Shown: positions 56,630-64,000 of the stretch, piece by piece
Numbering within the stretch: the first letter of the stretch is position 1
Layout of the letters: every line of letters starts with the position of its first letter
Assembly (NCBI GenBank): GCA_937929945.1
Contig: CALFUK010000027.1
Location: 1 to 64,000 of the forward strand
Direction of reading: 5' to 3'
Source: an uncultured Saprospiraceae bacterium
Lineage (GTDB): Bacteria > Bacteroidota > Bacteroidia > Chitinophagales > Saprospiraceae
DNA: 64,000 nt
The notes under the pieces: generated by a model
Told to the model about the DNA's origin: nothing
Databases searched by the model: none
What the model saw: only the letters and a program-made list of their open reading frames with translations
Translations under genes and position numbers: made by a program

Positions 56630-57488
56630 GCTAAGCCGTAGACTCAAGTGGTTTGGCATTGGTACAGCTGTCGTACTGCTCATCCTGGGGATACTTATTC
56701 TTTCAGCTGAGCTAAGGCTGAGTGATGCAGAAGTTCGTGCTGCATTTATGGAGGCGGGTGTCGAATGTGACATATATCACTTACCCTATGAAGATGCATC
56801 GATCAGGTACATCGTGACTGGTCTCAATCTATCTCAGGCTGATGTGGGCATAATATTTATCCATGGAGCACCGGGAGCCAGTGATGGATTTTATCCCTAT
56901 CAGATGGATTCCAGCTTGTTGGCTTCGGCAGCCCTTATTAGTGTAGATCGGCTGGGATATGGCTACAGTGACTACGGTCATCCGCAGACATCTCTGGTAG
57001 CTCAGGCAAATGCCGTACAGGCGGTAATGGATCAGCTTGGTTTGCCCAGGTATATATTAGTAAGTCACTCTTACGGATGTCCAGTGGCGGGAGCTCTCTC
57101 TGCTATCTCTTCCTCACATATCAGTGCGACTATCATGGTATGCCCTGTGATTGATCCTGCTTACGAGAAAATATTCTTCTTTTCCTCATGGCCTTCCCAG
57201 TTTCCTTTGAAATACATTAGTTCAGGAGCCATGTACGCTGCTTCTGTAGAAAAGATGACACATGCAGATGAGCTGAATAAAATAGAGTCACTTTGGACCG
57301 ATGTCGATCTACCGACCATCATCATGCATGGTATGCGGGATTGGATAGCGCCTCCGCAGAATGCAGCATATCTCAATGATAAAGTAGCACCATCATTATT
57401 GACTGTGGATATTGATTCTTCTGCTTCACATTTTATTATTTGGAATCAGATGCCACAAGTGATGGCATACATCCATCAATATTTGTAA
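56616..57488 (+). CDS. Membrane-anchored alpha/beta hydrolase
   Basis: This 290-residue protein has an N-terminal membrane helix (about residues 10-28, WFGIGTAVVLLILGILILSA) and a periplasmic or cytoplasmic alpha/beta hydrolase domain. The nucleophile is the Ser of LVSHSYGCPVAG, the acid is likely the Asp of GMRDWIAP, and the base is the His of SASHFII. The oxyanion region is FIHGAPGASDGF. The start overlaps the end of the glycosyltransferase gene by 14 bp, implying translational coupling. The substrate is unknown. Confidence 0.85.
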   Translation: MPKAELSRRLKWFGIGTAVVLLILGILILSAELRLSDAEVRAAFMEAGVECDIYHLPYEDASIRYIVTGLNLSQADVGIIFIHGAPGASDGFYPYQMDSSLLASAALISVDRLGYGYSDYGHPQTSLVAQANAVQAVMDQLGLPRYILVSHSYGCPVAGALSAISSSHISATIMVCPVIDPAYEKIFFFSSWPSQFPLKYISSGAMYAASVEKMTHADELNKIESLWTDVDLPTIIMHGMRDWIAPPQNAAYLNDKVAPSLLTVDIDSSASHFIIWNQMPQVMAYIHQYL

Positions 57489-57670
57489 TTGATATAGCTG
57501 AAGTATGGAGTTTCGTTTATCATTTATTCAGAAAAAATTGTGATGATTTTTGCTAGCTGACAACATGAGTTACATCACATACGCCTGATTCGTTTTACTT
57601 TTATCCTTACATAGATTTTCAAAAGCAAGTAGATATGATTTTCGATTTAGCAGCATATAGTCCATACCGC

Positions 57671-60637
57671 ATGATAAAGAAATCATACTCGATTTTGATC
57701 ATAATAGTTACAGTCATGTGGATGCCGGCTAAGGGATGGAGTCAGGTCCCGTCTAATCCACTGGGTAATGATGCTTTTGGATTACGCTGGCAGCAGATCA
57801 ATACAGACAGGGTCAAAGTCATCTTCCCAGAAGGCTTGGCTCCAAAGGCTAACCGCATCGTGAATATTATCCATGACCTATGGGACTTAGACTCACCATC
57901 TATCGGTACTAATAAGAAGAAGGTGCCCATTGTGCTGCACCACCAGACTGTGTTAGCAAATGGTTTTGTCACTGTAGCGCCGTTTCGCTCCGAGTTTTTT
58001 ATGCGTCCACCACAGTTTGACTATGCCACAGATTGGGTCGACCACCTGACCATTCATGAATACCAGCACATCAAACAATTTAACAATACCAAAAAGGGAA
58101 TTACGAAAATAGTCAGTCAGGTGCTTGGTGATTGGGCTTGGGGTGGCATGATCGGATTGGCTCTGCCGAGGTGGTACTATGAAGGTGATGCTACCATAGC
58201 CGAGACCGCCTTTAGTCAGTCTGGTAGAGGGAGGCAGCCATTCTTCTCCATGGAATACAAAGCACTTTTCGCTGCTGGGAAGGAATACGGCTATGAGAAG
58301 GCCGCTGCCAGATCACTCAGGGACTTCGTGCCAGACTGGTATAATTTGGGCTATCATATGCTGAGTGAAGGCAGAAAGCAATATGGTCCTGACATTTGGG
58401 CACAGGTCACGGATGATGCTGTGCGCTACAAAGGACTGATCTATCCATTCGCCAGAAGCTTTAAGAAGCGAATTGGAAAATCTCTGAGGCAGCTCTATGA
58501 TGACACCATGGTCAGCATACGCCAAGACTTAAGTAAGAAGTTAAGACAAAAAGCTGGACCCACAGCTGTAGCCGTCAATACTAAAGTTAAAAAAACGGTG
58601 ACGCACTACAGTGGGCCACAGTATCATGAAGCTGGACATGTCATCGTACAGAAAGAAGGCTATGATCAGATCAAGAGTTTTGTATTAATAGACGAACAGG
58701 GGAGAGAGACACGCCTGACCAGACCTGGATTTTTACTAGAGGGTCCGATGTCGACTCTCTCCGCTGAGGGGAATAAAATTGTCTGGGCAGAGCTGGACTG
58801 GGATATCAGAAGGCGCTATAAGCGCTATGCGGACATCATGTCTTATGACATAGCCACTCAGCAGAAGCAAAGGCTGAGCTATCACAGTAGCTACTATTCC
58901 CCAGATCTCTCTGCGGATGGACAGCGCATTGCAGCTGTCCACGTGAATGATGAGCTGCGCTATAGTCTCCACATACTCAGTGTCGCTGATGGCGAGATAC
59001 TAGAGGAAATACCCATGGATGCACAGGTCGGCTACAGCTATCCTCAATGGCAGGATGAGGATCACGTGATACTTTTGGCTAAGCAAAACCAAAGCTTTCA
59101 AATCCAATCTATTGATTTGAAGAGTAAGACCTTAAGCAATATCGGTGAGGCGACACGTGACCAAATCAGTCATCTGGAAGTGGCGGACGGGCAGATTTAT
59201 TTCTCTAAAGCGATCAATGATGTCAATAATATATTTGTCATGGACATAGAGGATGGACTGCTCTATCAGATTACAGATGTAGAGGTGGGAGCTTTTCAGC
59301 CTGCCGTGTCTCGAGATGGTGAGTGGCTCGCCTACAGCGAATTTAGTGCGGAAGGGTATGATGTCAAAAAGATTAAGCTGGACCCTAAAGCCTGGGCTCA
59401 GCGCAAATCCATGAAGAGTCAGTATCAAGGCCTCTACATTAAGGAACTCTTAGCTCAAGAAAAGAATAATTTTCTTCAGCAGGTCAGTACTGATAGTTTT
59501 GAAGTCAGCCGCTTCAACAAGCTTTCAGGTCTGATCAAACCACATAGCCTCTTAGCTAATTTTTATACTGGAGGTGCAGAATTGAATTTACTTTCTGATA
59601 ATGTCTTCAGCACCTTATCAGCGGATGTTTCTGCTGATTATAATTTTAATGAGAATGAATGGCTCTATTCTGCAGGCTTGACTTACGCAGAGTTATTCCC
59701 CGTGCTCAGTCTTCGATACCAAAGAGCGAATCGATCTGCCTTACTCTATAATTATGGAGGGCTGACTGACACTTCATTCGTGCAGACTGCTTACGTCGAG
59801 TCATGGTCAGAGAATGTCATCAGAGGTGGTGTCTTCGTACCCTTGAATTTTTCTCAAGGCAACACCATTTCATCTGTGGGCCTTTCGGGTCGATTCTCAC
59901 ATCACTCCATTACTGTCGACCAAAATTTTACTGATCCAGATCTAAGTTTTCGGGATACCTTGGTGTACAGTGCACCCGACGCGCAGCAGGTTTCATTATT
60001 ATTTGATCAGCCATTGGATAACGTGGGATTTACGTCTTTGGATCTGAGCTTGAGCACTCGAATGACTCGCTTCACCGCCCTTCAGCATCTGAATCCTCGA
60101 TTAGGAATCGCCGGTTTTGCCAGACTTAGACAGGCCTTCACGCCTGAAAATATTGGTGGCAGGTCCATAAACCTTGGAGCTATACTCTACCTGCCAGGTA
60201 TAGGTCCTAATCATTCGCTGTCGTTCGAAGCGGATTACCAAAAAGAAAGACTGCTCGATAGCTATCGTTTTTCGGATGGCTTTAATTATCCGCGTGGGTA
60301 TGACCTCTCCCTGCGTCGTGACCAGTTCCTTAAGTTTGGACTGAACTACGCCTTTCCGATTTGGTATCCCGATGTGGCGGTGTCAGGGCTGGCTTTTCTC
60401 AAGCGAGTGAAAGCTAATTTATTCTACGATCATGGATTGATGACGGTTAGTGAATTTCCCTTTTCGGATAGAACAGATCTGATGCGGTCCGCTGGGATAG
60501 AGTTGGGCTTTGATTGTCGATTTCTTAGATTGTTAGAAGTCGATTTAGGTGTAAGATACAGTTATCTCATGGATGACCGATTTGTGAGAGATGACAGGCA
60601 TCAGTTTGATTTCTTTGTGCTTAGTATCAGACAGTAA
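57671..60637 (+). CDS. Secreted protein with peptidase-MA, beta-propeller and barrel-like domains
   Basis: From ATG 57671 this has 988 residues, beginning with a signal peptide (MIKKSYSILIIIVTVMWMPA, then KGWSQ); an ATG at 57635 adds 12 residues. A gluzincin-like domain follows, with HEYQH (residues 129-133) and a downstream EGDATIAE that could supply the third metal ligand. Residues about 320-620 read as TolB/PD40 beta-propeller repeats (YYSPDLSADGQRIAAVHVND; AFQPAVSRDGEWLAYSEF). The last roughly 350 residues are rich in alternating strands (LSVSADYNFNENEWLYSAGL-like), ending HQFDFFVLSIRQ, compatible with an outer-membrane barrel. A cell-surface protease is the most economical reading. Confidence 0.72.
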   Translation: MIKKSYSILIIIVTVMWMPAKGWSQVPSNPLGNDAFGLRWQQINTDRVKVIFPEGLAPKANRIVNIIHDLWDLDSPSIGTNKKKVPIVLHHQTVLANGFVTVAPFRSEFFMRPPQFDYATDWVDHLTIHEYQHIKQFNNTKKGITKIVSQVLGDWAWGGMIGLALPRWYYEGDATIAETAFSQSGRGRQPFFSMEYKALFAAGKEYGYEKAAARSLRDFVPDWYNLGYHMLSEGRKQYGPDIWAQVTDDAVRYKGLIYPFARSFKKRIGKSLRQLYDDTMVSIRQDLSKKLRQKAGPTAVAVNTKVKKTVTHYSGPQYHEAGHVIVQKEGYDQIKSFVLIDEQGRETRLTRPGFLLEGPMSTLSAEGNKIVWAELDWDIRRRYKRYADIMSYDIATQQKQRLSYHSSYYSPDLSADGQRIAAVHVNDELRYSLHILSVADGEILEEIPMDAQVGYSYPQWQDEDHVILLAKQNQSFQIQSIDLKSKTLSNIGEATRDQISHLEVADGQIYFSKAINDVNNIFVMDIEDGLLYQITDVEVGAFQPAVSRDGEWLAYSEFSAEGYDVKKIKLDPKAWAQRKSMKSQYQGLYIKELLAQEKNNFLQQVSTDSFEVSRFNKLSGLIKPHSLLANFYTGGAELNLLSDNVFSTLSADVSADYNFNENEWLYSAGLTYAELFPVLSLRYQRANRSALLYNYGGLTDTSFVQTAYVESWSENVIRGGVFVPLNFSQGNTISSVGLSGRFSHHSITVDQNFTDPDLSFRDTLVYSAPDAQQVSLLFDQPLDNVGFTSLDLSLSTRMTRFTALQHLNPRLGIAGFARLRQAFTPENIGGRSINLGAILYLPGIGPNHSLSFEADYQKERLLDSYRFSDGFNYPRGYDLSLRRDQFLKFGLNYAFPIWYPDVAVSGLAFLKRVKANLFYDHGLMTVSEFPFSDRTDLMRSAGIELGFDCRFLRLLEVDLGVRYSYLMDDRFVRDDRHQFDFFVLSIRQ

Positions 60638-60674
60638 CTTTGGCTTATGCTTTTAATCATGGGTTAATGTATAT

Positions 60675-61991
60675 TTGGTCAAAATATCTTCCAGTCTGAA
60701 AACCCAACTTAATTATTCTACCGATCAGCTCTTCTATAGGATTATTATCATTGCCGTAGTGGGATGTTTGCTAACGATAGCTGTCCAGCTATTTAATTTG
60801 GAGAGATCAGATATGGTATCTTCGATTGGATTCTTGGTCGTGACGACGAGTTCTTTTCTGGCTTTTAAATTGGGATATAAGAATTTTGCATATCATCTGC
60901 TTGTCTTAGGCGTATGTTTTGACTTTATGTATGTTATTGTAAATTTTGGGTTAACATACTTCTCTCTGCTGCTATTATATCCAGCGGGCATCATATTTTG
61001 CTTCATATTTTTTGAGAATACCCTGATACTTGTCTCTTACCTCCTCTTTTTTATATTTAATGAATTTATCATCATCTACTATTTTAGTGGCGTCCATGAG
61101 TCAGGAGATTTTGCCATTTTACGCACCGAGTATGTCAATACTGTCGCATATAATGTGAGCATCTTTGCCATGTGCTATTTCTTTTTGAACAACTTAAAGC
61201 GCTACAGTCAGAATCTTGATGTTATTAAAAATGACCTGGATATAAAGGAGAAATTTATCGCTGGACAGACTCAAGAACTCAGCAACAAGAACATCCAGAT
61301 GTCCAAGTATATTGAAAGTAACTTGCAGTTGGAGAATTTTGCTCATTTAGCCTCGCACGAATTAAAATCGCCTTTGAGAGGTGTCACTAATTTTGTGGCT
61401 TTATTAGAAAGAAGAGCAGGGCATAAACTGAGTGATAAAGAAATAGAGTACATGGATCTCATCAGTCTGAATACCAAAAAGATGAACTCCCTGATCGAAG
61501 ATCTGACTGAATTAGGAAAGGTGAGCAGTACCGATATTAAGATTGAGAAGGTGCAAATCAGAGAATTGATTAATGATGTGATCGTATCCAAAAAAGTCGA
61601 TATCACTCGACTTAATGCTCAGGTCACCCTAAAGGGAGAGGTCAGTACGATCAATGGTCACCGAGCCTTACTGACTCAGCTGTTTAGTAACCTGATTGCA
61701 AATGCGCTAAAATTCTCTCACGACGATGCAGATCCTGTGATTATAATCGAGTCCTCTGAGGAAGCGGACTACTGGGTATTCCAAGTAAACGATAATGGCA
61801 TTGGCATAGATAAGGAGTTTAGAGAAGACATCTTTAAAATCTATCAAAGGCTTCACTCCGAAGCTGAATACAAAGGCTCAGGTATCGGTTTGTCAATCTG
61901 CAAGAAGATCGTCGAATTGCATCGTGGTACGATATGGGTGGAGGATAGTGATCTGGGCGGGAGTTCGTTTATCGTCCGATTGCCTATTTAG
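60675..61991 (+). CDS. Membrane-bound sensor histidine kinase
   Basis: This 438-residue protein has six membrane helices (residues about 20-180), then a coiled linker. It has a dimerisation/phosphoacceptor domain with the His of FAHLASHELKSPLRG and an ATPase domain with N box (LFSNLIANALKFS), G1 (VNDNGIGI) and G2 (GSGIGLSICKKIVELHRG). There is no periplasmic domain, so it probably senses a membrane or intracellular signal. No response regulator is adjacent. The TTG start at 60675 overlaps a TATATTTG box (60670-60677), so the true start is uncertain. Confidence 0.9.
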   Translation: MVKISSSLKTQLNYSTDQLFYRIIIIAVVGCLLTIAVQLFNLERSDMVSSIGFLVVTTSSFLAFKLGYKNFAYHLLVLGVCFDFMYVIVNFGLTYFSLLLLYPAGIIFCFIFFENTLILVSYLLFFIFNEFIIIYYFSGVHESGDFAILRTEYVNTVAYNVSIFAMCYFFLNNLKRYSQNLDVIKNDLDIKEKFIAGQTQELSNKNIQMSKYIESNLQLENFAHLASHELKSPLRGVTNFVALLERRAGHKLSDKEIEYMDLISLNTKKMNSLIEDLTELGKVSSTDIKIEKVQIRELINDVIVSKKVDITRLNAQVTLKGEVSTINGHRALLTQLFSNLIANALKFSHDDADPVIIIESSEEADYWVFQVNDNGIGIDKEFREDIFKIYQRLHSEAEYKGSGIGLSICKKIVELHRGTIWVEDSDLGGSSFIVRLPI

Positions 61992-62035
61992 TGCTTTGGA
62001 GTACTATCGAGTGCATAGTATAGGCTAAGCATCAT

Positions 62036-63511
62036 CTACTTTTGATTGTGTTTATAAAAATTGAATGCCTTAGTTTTGCCTCGATCTGGATAATGAGCTT
62101 CTAAGATATAGAGACCATCACGCAGAGCGCTTACATCGATCTCCTCAAAGTATTCATCTCTATTTTTGAAGAGCGTCTGGCTATAATGCAAGCGACCCAT
62201 ATGGTCCCAGATGCTTATTATGAGATCAGTCTTCGTTAGTTTATTACGGAGGAACAGTTTCAGTGTTTGGCCTATCACGGGATTGGCAAAGAGGACTTCA
62301 TCTTCAAGCTTAGAATTATCCACATTGACTTGTATGGTGTATAGATTATTGGCCTCTTCTTGTTCGAGGACTTTAAATTCTGGATCTACTTGAGCGGTCA
62401 AATAGTAAGTATTTGTACTTCTGTTGATCGGGAAGTCTATGTCAAAATCCAGTTTTATGGAATTTGAGTTTTGATCTATCGTGATTGTATCCTTTTGGAA
62501 TATGGTGCCTAATTGATCTGGGTTTTCTGACAGCCAGAAGTAAACTTCTATTTCGGATATATTATCTATGGCGACTAAGTCGAGTTGATAACTCAACTCT
62601 AAATTTTCGTCAGATCTGATTGATCTTGATACTTCAGATGACTTAATAATAAAGTCAGGAAAAATACATTCACTTTTGAGGTAGTTATTTTCTCGTTCAT
62701 GATAAAAATTTATTCGAGCTGCTTGTTCAGTTGTAAATCTTTTTAAACATGTAGACGGAGCATAAGACATAATATTTGAAGGGTCTGGACTATATAGATT
62801 TCCATTAGGATCTTGAAATGATCCAGAGTAGCTACAACCCTGAAGGGCGATTCTTCCCAAATTGAAATCTGCCGGTGTGTCGCATAACATATCACCTGCG
62901 GAGAGACAATTTGATCCATCTACTAATTCTATTCCACTAAATGTTTCATGCGTATGAAATAGACCATAGAGGTGTCCAAGTTCATGAGCCAGTACACCTG
63001 CGATAGAAGGAAAAGTGTATGTCATGGTAACGTATCTTTCATTTGGCGTATAAGTCCATGGAAAAAATGCAAATCCCCCGAAACCAGAATCTGCTGAAAT
63101 ATAGTCTTCTACCAAATATATATTAATTGTATTTAGGACATGTTCACTTCTATTTAGGTCACTTGTCTGATCACGTGTGTAAGATTGGTTTCCAGCTATT
63201 ATCCTTGGTGCACCACAAAGATAAAATTCAACTCCAGCATCCTTAAAATATCGATTGACAGTTAGGATGATCTTATCGACTGATGTCTTATTAAGTCCAG
63301 AATTACCAGGAGTCGTTTCTATTATATGTAAGGTGATTGGCACCTGATCCACCTTACTCTTCTTATGATCGGACTGAAAATTTTCTAAGTGTTCTGCAAA
63401 AGCCTCCTCATCAAAATTAGGATCTAAAGATTTTTCAGTGCACTGGCCTGTGAGCGGATTACTTTGAAATAAGAAGAATAATAAGATGAACATCAAAATT
63501 TGAACTCTCAT
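62036..63511 (-). CDS. Secreted pappalysin-like (M43) metalloprotease with T9SS tail
   Basis: This 491-residue exported zinc protease has a signal peptide (VQILMFILLFFLFQSNPLTG) and a catalytic domain with HELGHLYGLFH (residues 176-186), the metzincin zinc site. A Met-turn (SNIMSYAPSTC) and cysteines follow, as in family M43. A beta-sandwich resembling CARDB domains (residues about 290-400) comes next, then a type A T9SS sorting domain (FANPVIGQTLKLFLRN; WDHMGRLHYS; LRDGLYILEAHYPD). It converges with the histidine kinase gene, 44 nt away. Confidence 0.9.
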   Translation of the reverse strand: MRVQILMFILLFFLFQSNPLTGQCTEKSLDPNFDEEAFAEHLENFQSDHKKSKVDQVPITLHIIETTPGNSGLNKTSVDKIILTVNRYFKDAGVEFYLCGAPRIIAGNQSYTRDQTSDLNRSEHVLNTINIYLVEDYISADSGFGGFAFFPWTYTPNERYVTMTYTFPSIAGVLAHELGHLYGLFHTHETFSGIELVDGSNCLSAGDMLCDTPADFNLGRIALQGCSYSGSFQDPNGNLYSPDPSNIMSYAPSTCLKRFTTEQAARINFYHERENNYLKSECIFPDFIIKSSEVSRSIRSDENLELSYQLDLVAIDNISEIEVYFWLSENPDQLGTIFQKDTITIDQNSNSIKLDFDIDFPINRSTNTYYLTAQVDPEFKVLEQEEANNLYTIQVNVDNSKLEDEVLFANPVIGQTLKLFLRNKLTKTDLIISIWDHMGRLHYSQTLFKNRDEYFEEIDVSALRDGLYILEAHYPDRGKTKAFNFYKHNQK

Positions 63512-64000
63512 CTGTATTGATTGCTATTGTAATAGGAGAACGATTATTCTGAGAAGAATATGATGAAACATGTTAGTTTTTCTTAAAAGTAGACTCGATC
63601 TGTCGCGAAAGACTTACTCAAGTCCATTCTTCAAAGCCTTTTATTGGCTTCACATAGACTTCATATCATATGGATGTAATTCGCAAGATCATCAGAATAT
63701 ATCTGATTTCAGGATTTGATTGAGTATGATGTCAAACTAATTGAATGAGCAAATATTTTAAAAATCAGCCAAGTTAGTATAAGTCATTATTTTTTTTAAT
63801 TTTGTATACGGTATACAGAATATAGTATACCGTATACGGTAAATTGACTTGATGTATTGCTCTCTTCAATGTTAGGAAAGTCTAACATGCTCTGCCTTAG
63901 CACAGGCTTAGTATGGAATGATAGCTGACTACTATGATGATATGTAAATAGGCATAATCATTTCTATGATAGAGACTTAGAATTATTTGAAATTATAAAC
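63512..64000. other. Non-coding region at the right edge with regulatory dyads
   Basis: No gene is seen in this 489-bp stretch. It has a 6-bp hairpin at 63545-63560 (TATTCT/AGAATA) upstream of the M43 gene, another dyad at 63691-63707 (ATCAGA/TCTGAT), and the promoter-operator complex at 63774-63888 described separately. The regulated gene probably begins beyond 64000. Confidence 0.5.
63774..63888 (+). promoter_or_regulatory. Promoter with stacked palindromic operators
   Basis: TAATTTTG at 63797-63804 is a perfect -7 element, with TTA (63774-63776) at the -33 position. Immediately downstream, GTATACGGTATAC (63804-63816) and GTATACCGTATAC (63825-63837) form a perfect 13-bp inverted repeat with an 8-nt centre. 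TACCGTATACGGTA (63828-63841) is itself a 14-bp perfect palindrome. A third dyad, ATGTTAG/CTAACAT (63869-63888), follows. Dyads at the transcription start are typical of repressor operators. Confidence 0.65.

Noticed and set aside
57539-57579. TGTGATG/CATCACA dyad downstream of the hydrolase gene as a terminator
   Set aside because: The stem is 7 bp with a 27-nt loop and no T-run follows, so it does not qualify; it may be chance.

Overview
The window is a chromosomal segment of a Bacteroidota member, most likely from the Saprospirales/Chitinophagales side of the phylum (class and order are inference; no 16S rRNA gene is present). The evidence is: promoters of the Bacteroidota type (a TTG or TTTG box about 20 bp upstream of TAnnTTTG); few recognisable Shine-Dalgarno sequences and several TTG starts; secreted proteins ending in type IX secretion (T9SS) sorting domains of both the 'type A' and the gliding-motility 'type B' kind; Zn-free S14 and L36; and a fused E1 alpha/beta 2-oxoacid dehydrogenase.

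Region 1 (1-20.6 kb) is translation machinery. rpsL-rpsG-fusA is closed by a strong terminator. It is separated from the S10-spc-alpha run (rpsJ to rplQ, with secY, map, infA and rpoA inside) by two unrelated genes, a secreted protein of unknown function and a crotonase. The S10 run has its own promoter and ends in a terminator after rplQ.

Region 2 (20.6-24.7 kb) holds carA, eno, a DivIC/FtsB-like division protein and sucD. In front of carA lies about 200 nt that can fold into a long closed rod, a candidate cis-acting leader or a free 6S-like small RNA.

Region 3 (24.8-42.3 kb) is a cluster of very large exported proteins: a 1459-aa CotH-kinase/lamin-tail protein, a 1546-aa reprolysin-like protease with 13 PKD-type domains and a type A T9SS tail, and two adhesin-like proteins (1260 and 1164 aa) with type B tails. 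A small outer-membrane barrel gene lies between the first two on the other strand.

Region 4 (42.3-53.1 kb) is housekeeping: cmk, a DUF2795 protein, queA, a MacB/FtsX-type permease, a PhyH-type dioxygenase, rpmI-rplT, a FAD-dependent dehydrogenase, a DoxX-like membrane protein, a voltage-gated K+ channel with a C-terminal zinc ribbon, a 2TM protein, yaaA and a DUF1573 protein.

Region 5 (53.1-64 kb) holds the fused E1 dehydrogenase, a dolichol-phosphate-mannose-synthase-like glycosyltransferase overlapping an alpha/beta hydrolase, a protease/propeller/barrel protein of about 1000 aa, a sensor histidine kinase, and a pappalysin-like (M43) secreted protease. The last 490 bp has no gene but carries a promoter with stacked palindromes that looks like a repressor operator for a gene beyond the window edge.

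I saw no tRNA, rRNA, CRISPR array, transposase or phage gene. The most novel-looking items are the carA leader RNA, the end-of-window operator, the 84-bp inverted repeat before the E1 gene, and the domain architectures of the giant exported proteins. All functional assignments rest on reading motifs by eye.
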